64,000 nt of DNA, taken from positions 34,183,984 through 34,247,983 of the forward strand of contig OX578155.1 of assembly GCA_951213105.1 (NCBI GenBank). Direction: 5' to 3'. The notes below the pieces were generated by a model. The model saw only the letters and a list, made by a program, of their open reading frames with translations, searched no databases and was not told the DNA's origin. Shown in pieces: positions 58,982 through 64,000 of the stretch (within the stretch, counting starts at the first letter, position 1; every line of letters starts with the position of its first letter). Both the position numbers and the translations under genes were made by a program. This DNA comes from Amaurobius ferox (lineage: Eukaryota; Arthropoda; Arachnida; Araneae; Amaurobiidae).

Positions 58982-60991
58982 TTAAAGGCCTTTGTCAATA
59001 ATGGAGATGTTAGTTTGAAAAATTTTGCCTAGTTCTTTAAGAAATTTTAGGATTTTGTTTATGTTTAGGTATTGGAATAATACTTTGGCTTCGTTGTAAA
59101 TTTTTAGCAAATCGTTAAATGGGGAGGTTTTGTCTTGATCAGTATGATTGTTGGGAGGATTTCTGCGTTCTCCATTGATGTTATCATTGATTGTCCTGAC
59201 TTGGAAGTTTGGTTCATATTGGGGGGGTGGGGGGGGAGGAGGAGTACATTTTTGGTTTCCAGAAATTTGAGTTGTGCTATTTACACGAGTTGGTGTTTTG
59301 GTTTTATGGTTTTCATTTATTTCACTGCTTTTTGTATGGTTTTTATGGGTGGAGAGTGGATCAATGGTTTGATTTTCATTACTCTGTTGGGGAGGGGGGG
59401 GGACTGATTGTTGCTTTATTTGTTTGAACGTTTTCCATTTGTTTTTTAACTGAGGGGATGTCCTTGCATTGCAGATTGTTGCATGGAAGATTCCAGGCGT
59501 TTGAGGGGGGAGGGGGGAACCTACGCGGGGTGGGTTGGTTGTTTGCTCGGTTCGTTTGGTTAACTTGGTAAGAGTTTTGGTTTCTGACCGGTGAGTGGTT
59601 CCTTGAATTTGGAATGGAATTTTGAGGTGTATAGTTGTAATTGGTCCAGGAGGGAGGGGGGGGGGATTTATTTTATTTTCTGGGTTTTCAGGACAAGATC
59701 TATAATTCACAGGCTGAGGGCCTCCACAATTTGCACAAGTTGCAGGGGTGGACCGAGGCTTGGTACATTCACGAGTTGGGTGATGGCCGGCACATTTTAA
59801 ACATCTGTAGTCGTGCGAACACCGGTCTGACGAGTGTTACCACCCCTGGCACCTATAACATTGAGCGTAACCCTTTGAGATGAATGGGACGATTTCTGCA
59901 AATATATAATTTATATGCCTAATTTGATATATTGCTTTTAAGTCTGTGGTTGGGGGGAGGTGCATGAGGGAGTGGGAGTTTCGTTCTCAGGCTTCTCATG
60001 GGGTGTATTTTAAGTGGTTGATATCCATTTGCTTCAAAAAATTCTTTAATTTCTTCAGGGGGGGTAATGGGGGGGGGGAGTCCTTTAATTACAACCTTTT
60101 TTGGTCTTTCTTCTTTTAGGTTGATTGAATGGAATTTCAGCTTATTTTTTGTTAAGTAGTCTTGTACTATACGATAATGGTTTGCTGTTTTTGTATATAT
60201 TCTGAGAATTTCGCCAGTTAGTTTGGCTCTGACCTGATCTTCCGTAAGTTTGCTTAAATCTATCATTAACTGTTTTGGGTTGTCATTAAGTTCTACATAA
60301 AAAGGGTCAGGATATTTATCTCTACTGATTGTTTGAGGGGGGGGGGGTTCTTCATTGCTGTTGCTGGTGGAAGGGGTGTTTACTTTACTTTTAGTTATTC
60401 TAGTTTGATTATGATTTGTGTGTGTGTGTGGGGGGGGGGTTACTTGGTTTTAAGAATTCATGCGCCGCTATTTGGAGTTCTTTAAATTTAGGAATGGCGT
60501 CACAGTCATTTCCTTCGGATTCAGAGATGTCAGTTTCCCATTCTTGGTTTGAGTTTTTAGGGTGCTTTACACCAATGGAAGTTTTGATTTTAGGGTTTTT
60601 GCTTTAGTTACAATAGTTTTCGGTTTTTTGGTTGACCTTGTGGTCCTTTTATTTTCAACTAAGGTGAAATCATCTTTTAAGTAATAAGATTTAAGTTCTT
60701 CAAATTTCTCTTGCGTAGCAAAAATTAAGTTGAAGTTAATTTCGTTAAATTTAGGGGGGGAGCATTTTAATATAACAAGATCAGAGCACATACCTCTGAT
60801 GGCTTGGTTCGTCCTCAGTTGGCAGTCTGCATCCATTGAGTCTTTGTTGAGCTGGAGATATGCTACCGCTGCTCTGGCAAGATTCTGTAGCTGCAGGGCG
60901 TATTCAACAGTGAGGACTTGTTCGTCATCAAGGATGTCGCCAGGCTCCCATTCAGTGTCCAAAATGGCGGTCAGCTCAGAAAGTCCGACAT
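58982..60991 (-). pseudogene. Retrotransposon 2 ORF1, Gag-like protein
   Basis: It starts with MSDFL at 60991 and is shifted by one base within 30 nt. Readable parts are an N-terminal helical region (60567-60962), the conserved ERPKKVVIKGLPPP segment (59919-60266), zinc knuckles across ~59700-59880 (CYRC, CLKCAGHHPTREC, CANCGG...CP), and a Pro-rich tail ending in a Leu-rich helix (58982-59710). Every frame change coincides with a run of C on the coding strand (Pro codons), suggesting slippage. Confidence 0.82.
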
Positions 60992-61079
60992 TGCTGTCAT
61001 GTCTTCAGTCTTCGTTCATCTTGCAAGGGGTGTTAATAACAAGACGGAGCCATAATTTATAACTGATATGATAAACAAG

Positions 61080-61741
61080 CGTTTACAGATCTCCTTTCTC
61101 TTCTGAAAAACCGCTAACAACCGCACGCAAAGTTCGTAAAATTCCACGTGTTAGTACAGTTCCACGTGTTAATGCGTTGTTTCAGTATGTAGATGCACAG
61201 AATTTAAGCAAAAACAAAGTAGTTTTAGGACGGATACAACACTCATTATGAATTAAAAATAACTTAAAAATCACGATTTTGAAACAAGATGGATGCCATA
61301 TATCATATTGAAGTGGGTCATGTGATCGTTTCATATCATGGTCACGCGATCGTTTCATATAAGAGGTATAATTATTATTTTAATTTTTATTTTAAAAACT
61401 ACTGAATATATTTTGCTGAATTTTTTTTTATATATTTTATGGAATAATTTGAATATTACCTAAAATTTTCGAAGGAATTTGTGAATTTTAAATCCGCTTA
61501 AAAAATGTTTGAAAAATTAGTTCCCATAGGGCTCAATGTATTTCATTTTTTTAACCCGGGTTCAATCCAAAACTAATTGGGTGATATTATCCATTTATAT
61601 TCCCATAGGTCCTGCAGAGCGTCGGAACAACATACTAAAATTTAATTTTGATTAAGTCATTTTTACGGCAGTTATCGTGCTAACGGACAGACAGACAGAA
61701 TGAACAAAGTCATAAACACTTTTCAACTTTGTTGTAAAGTG
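61080..61741. other. Gene-free remainder of the copy-B insertion
   Basis: It holds two TTCCACGTGTTA motifs 21 bp apart (~61142), two 'cgatcgtttcatat' phrases (~61325) and a CAGACAGACAGA tail (~61687) of the class seen at 5530. TTAA at 61742 matches the TTAA at 55131. Confidence 0.55.
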
Positions 61742-63232
61742 TTAAAAATATCAATAATCCCCATAATCTTCATACCGGAAGGCTTGATTCCAATATATGT
61801 CACAATATATGCCAATATACCTGTAGTACTTATATTCCCTTAGATTAGAAGATATACCCGTGCATTTGTAGAAGATTACTCGTACAACGAACAATATATG
61901 AGTTTCAACAATTTTTGCCGCAATAAAACAATGGCATAAGAAATTGAAAATATCAATAATCTCTGAATCAATAATCTCCTAAAACATCAATAATAATAAT
62001 GTTTACACCTGATGATCGTAATTGATATTATCCAGGCAAAAATACGATGGCAATGAAATTTATTTTATATACATATCTTCATTATTAAAATCGGAAAAGA
62101 TTTAATAAAAATCTTCTTCATAAACATACTAGATTTAAATTCGTTGCTAAGCAACATGTAATGATTTGCTTCAAATAAATTGGTGGTCAAAATATCGTCT
62201 GAATAATGCTATCTCTAATGAAGGTTTGGCAATATTTTAAAAAATCGTCAAATTTATCGCCAAGTGGGACTCTTAGAACTGACAGTCCCACTTTGCGATA
62301 AATTGACGAACCATCATCAAAATATTATCCTCTAGAAAAACACAATTTCATTTATTTCGTGCAATTTTATCGATTTCAAAATATTTTTATGGATTTATAA
62401 ACATTTTTATCAATTTGGTGACATTTTAAAAATTCGCTAAATGTGTTACTAAGTAGGACGGTTGGACTGACAGACAAATGCTAACAAACACCATTTCCGT
62501 ACTTTCTTCTGAAAAACGAAATAAATTTCATTGATTTACGTTATCTTTATCAATTTGGGGACATTTCAATCAATTTGGCAACTTTTAAGAAATTTGCCAA
62601 ATTAGCGATATCCAGCCAAATTCGTAGCTCTAAATTTGCAGATCTGCAGCTCTAAATTTGATCCAGTTTGTATATACTAAATGAAAACACTAAATATTAT
62701 TAGTAGATATACTCGTTCTATCTACTCTTTTTCTGTTTCAACAATTGGATAAATGGATTTATCGGGTAAAGAGAATATATGAGTTATGCTAAACACAATA
62801 TATAAGCTTGAAACCTCTTTGCCAAAATAAATGAAATTTATGTACGCAGTTCGCAATTAATATAATTAAAAGAACAATCAAACCGTTCATTTATAAGATA
62901 TATTTTAATATCCATTAATTTATTATTCAAATCGAAAAAATAATAATAATCATTAACAAACATTTAATATCATTCCATTGCCGAGCAACATGATATAAGA
63001 TAGAATCTTCCTCATAAAATGCGAAATTAAATAGCCGTTTTCATTTCTTTATACTGTTCATCGTTGAGTAAAAGCTTCTGAAAGATAAACCATGGAGGTA
63101 GGTTTTCCCATTTAAATTCATGTTTCAAACAATTCATGCTTTCAGATAGTGACTAATTAATGCAAAAATCCTGCACCAAACTCAGAAATAAAGTTTTAAT
63201 TCGCTTTGACGTTTTAAACAAACGATTTTCAT

Positions 63233-63372
63233 CGGAGACTGGTCGAGCTGGTGTTCGGACGTGTTCGTGCTAGCTCCTGAGACTATTGGACGTGGTGACT
63301 TTTAGTGCTAGCCTGGGTATAATTGTACCAAGTTTTGGTAAAATATATCGGGCTAAGGCTAAGCTAATCAAG
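63233..63372 (+). other. 5' leader of retrotransposon 3
   Basis: The point where repeat copy B stops matching copy A (after ACGATTTTCATC) gives the left end exactly. The leader is GC-richer than its surroundings and starts GGAGACTGGTCGAGCTGGTG. Confidence 0.65.
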
Positions 63373-64000
63373 ATGTTTTCACCGGAGGAAAAAGAGAAAT
63401 TACTGCTTATTAAAGATTTATTTGTTAAGAGCTTTGGAAAAACAGAGGAGGAGGTACAGGAGAAACTAGAGGAATATAATTGGATTTCAAAGGAAAGTGT
63501 ACAAACTGAGGGACGACAGAAGATAGCCGAGATGCCTAGGCCTAAAGGCAAGAAACCCAACGACAGTAAGGAGATACCCCAAGACAAAGAGGAGGACGTG
63601 AAAGGCAGACAGACCAAGAGTAAGGAAAAAAATATTTTCGAAAGGCGCAGGAAGGACAAGGAAAAAGAGACTCTTAGCTGGATAGATGCCATGGAGATCG
63701 ACGAGGAGGAAAAGAAAAAAGAAAAGACTTGGACGGAGCAGCACGTGCTGAGAAGCTGGTGCGACAGGTGCACAAGACTCCTGAGCACTTCACATCCTTC
63801 GCTGCCAGATGCGAAGCAAACGTGGGATATATCCCTGAGACACCCAAAAATGAAGCCTTCGATATCCACAGGCACTGTGAAATCTATGAATGGGCCAAGA
63901 GACACCTGGATGACGAAATCGCCATCGAGGAAGCCGAGGACATCGACAAGGCGGCACAAATCAAAGAGATATTGGTAAGCATAACTTCTGATGCTATCTT
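63373..64000 (+). pseudogene. Retrotransposon 3 ORF1, partial and frameshifted
   Basis: The ATG (MFSPEEKEKLLL) opens a highly charged Lys/Glu-rich protein with coiled-coil character. Coding quality moves to another frame near 63725-63740: after that point the frame beginning RAEKLVRQVHKTPEHF and continuing FDIHRHCEIYEWAKRHLDDE looks genuine, whereas the original frame turns Ser/Arg-rich and ends at 63978. The position at a sharp insertion edge and the charged N-terminus suggest ORF1 of a non-LTR element; the family cannot be named from this part. It runs off the window. Confidence 0.6.

Larger units (their letters stand above)
55860..61030 (-). mobile_element. Jockey-like non-LTR retrotransposon 2
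   Basis: Read on minus, it has ORF1 (from ~60991), ORF2 (to ~56240) and a 3' region with a CCAGGTGCTCCTGAACG end resembling retrotransposon 1's CCTGGTGCTCTTTTCTGG. The proteins are clear relatives of retrotransposon 1 but well diverged, so it is a second family. Both outer ends are estimated; I found no target duplication. Many C-run frameshifts and a few stops break it. Confidence 0.85.
53101..63232. repeat. Long direct repeat, copy B (with insertion)
   Basis: The counterpart of 1-5197. It lacks the TTAA-flanked transposon found in copy A, carries a 6.6-kb insertion at 55135-61741, and is cut short at 63232 by a new retrotransposon. The matching left edge probably extends into the KIAA1586-like gene. 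Confidence 0.9.

Noticed and set aside
63270..63959. 229-codon minus frame at the right edge
   Set aside because: It is Ser/Leu/Phe-rich antisense of a Lys/Glu-rich plus-strand ORF that starts at a proper ATG and insertion edge.

Overview
The window is eukaryotic nuclear DNA: AT-rich, gene-poor, with GT-AG splice signals and several layers of nested transposable elements. The element types point to an arthropod: Jockey-like non-LTR retrotransposons, a KIAA1586-like hAT-derived gene, a virus-type DNA polymerase B carrying C2H2 fingers, and a long C2H2 zinc-finger array. A chelicerate, probably a spider, is my best guess; that is inference from the repeat style, not proof.

Layout. (a) 1-5197 is copy A of a long direct repeat whose copy B lies at 53101-63232. 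Copy A holds a 1.7-kb inverted-terminal-repeat element at a TTAA site that copy B lacks. Copy B holds a 6.6-kb insertion at another TTAA, and a new retrotransposon starts at its right end. (b) 5541-13090 is mostly featureless AT-rich DNA with pieces of a SINE family. (c) 13090-17190 is a hierarchical satellite, followed by a cAMP-response-element cluster, a tRNA-like sequence and a ~295-bp tandem duplication. (d) 18623-34942 is the highlight: a 16.3-kb element with ~0.8-kb terminal inverted repeats. It encodes a protein-primed family-B DNA polymerase with N-terminal zinc fingers and an inserted endonuclease VII-like domain (broken), an AlkB-type dioxygenase (intact, opposite strand), an unknown 196-aa protein and a small spliced gene. 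A 5.3-kb Jockey-like retrotransposon with a 13-bp target duplication sits in the 5' leader of the small gene. A 5S-rRNA-derived SINE with its own 13-bp target duplication splits the polymerase. (e) 34943-44990 is non-coding, with tandem repeats, inverted repeats and duplicated CpG/CCAAT promoter-like segments. (f) 44990-49130 holds an intact 27-finger C2H2 ORF flanked on both sides by decayed fingers. (g) 50995-53340 is a decayed KIAA1586-like gene running into repeat copy B. (h) ~55860-61030 is a second, minus-strand Jockey-like retrotransposon. (i) 63233 to the right edge is the 5' end of another retrotransposon.

How the parts relate. In the 16.3-kb element, the polymerase (plus strand) and AlkB (minus strand) diverge from one ~400-bp region with three CACGTG and three CCAAT motifs, and the small spliced gene has its own TATA box. 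I see no integrase, capsid, packaging ATPase or protease, so the element is either a cut-down Polinton/adintovirus/bidnavirus-like relic or a different kind of polymerase-bearing element. The order of events is readable: the element arrived first, then the retrotransposon and the SINE landed inside it, each leaving a target-site duplication.
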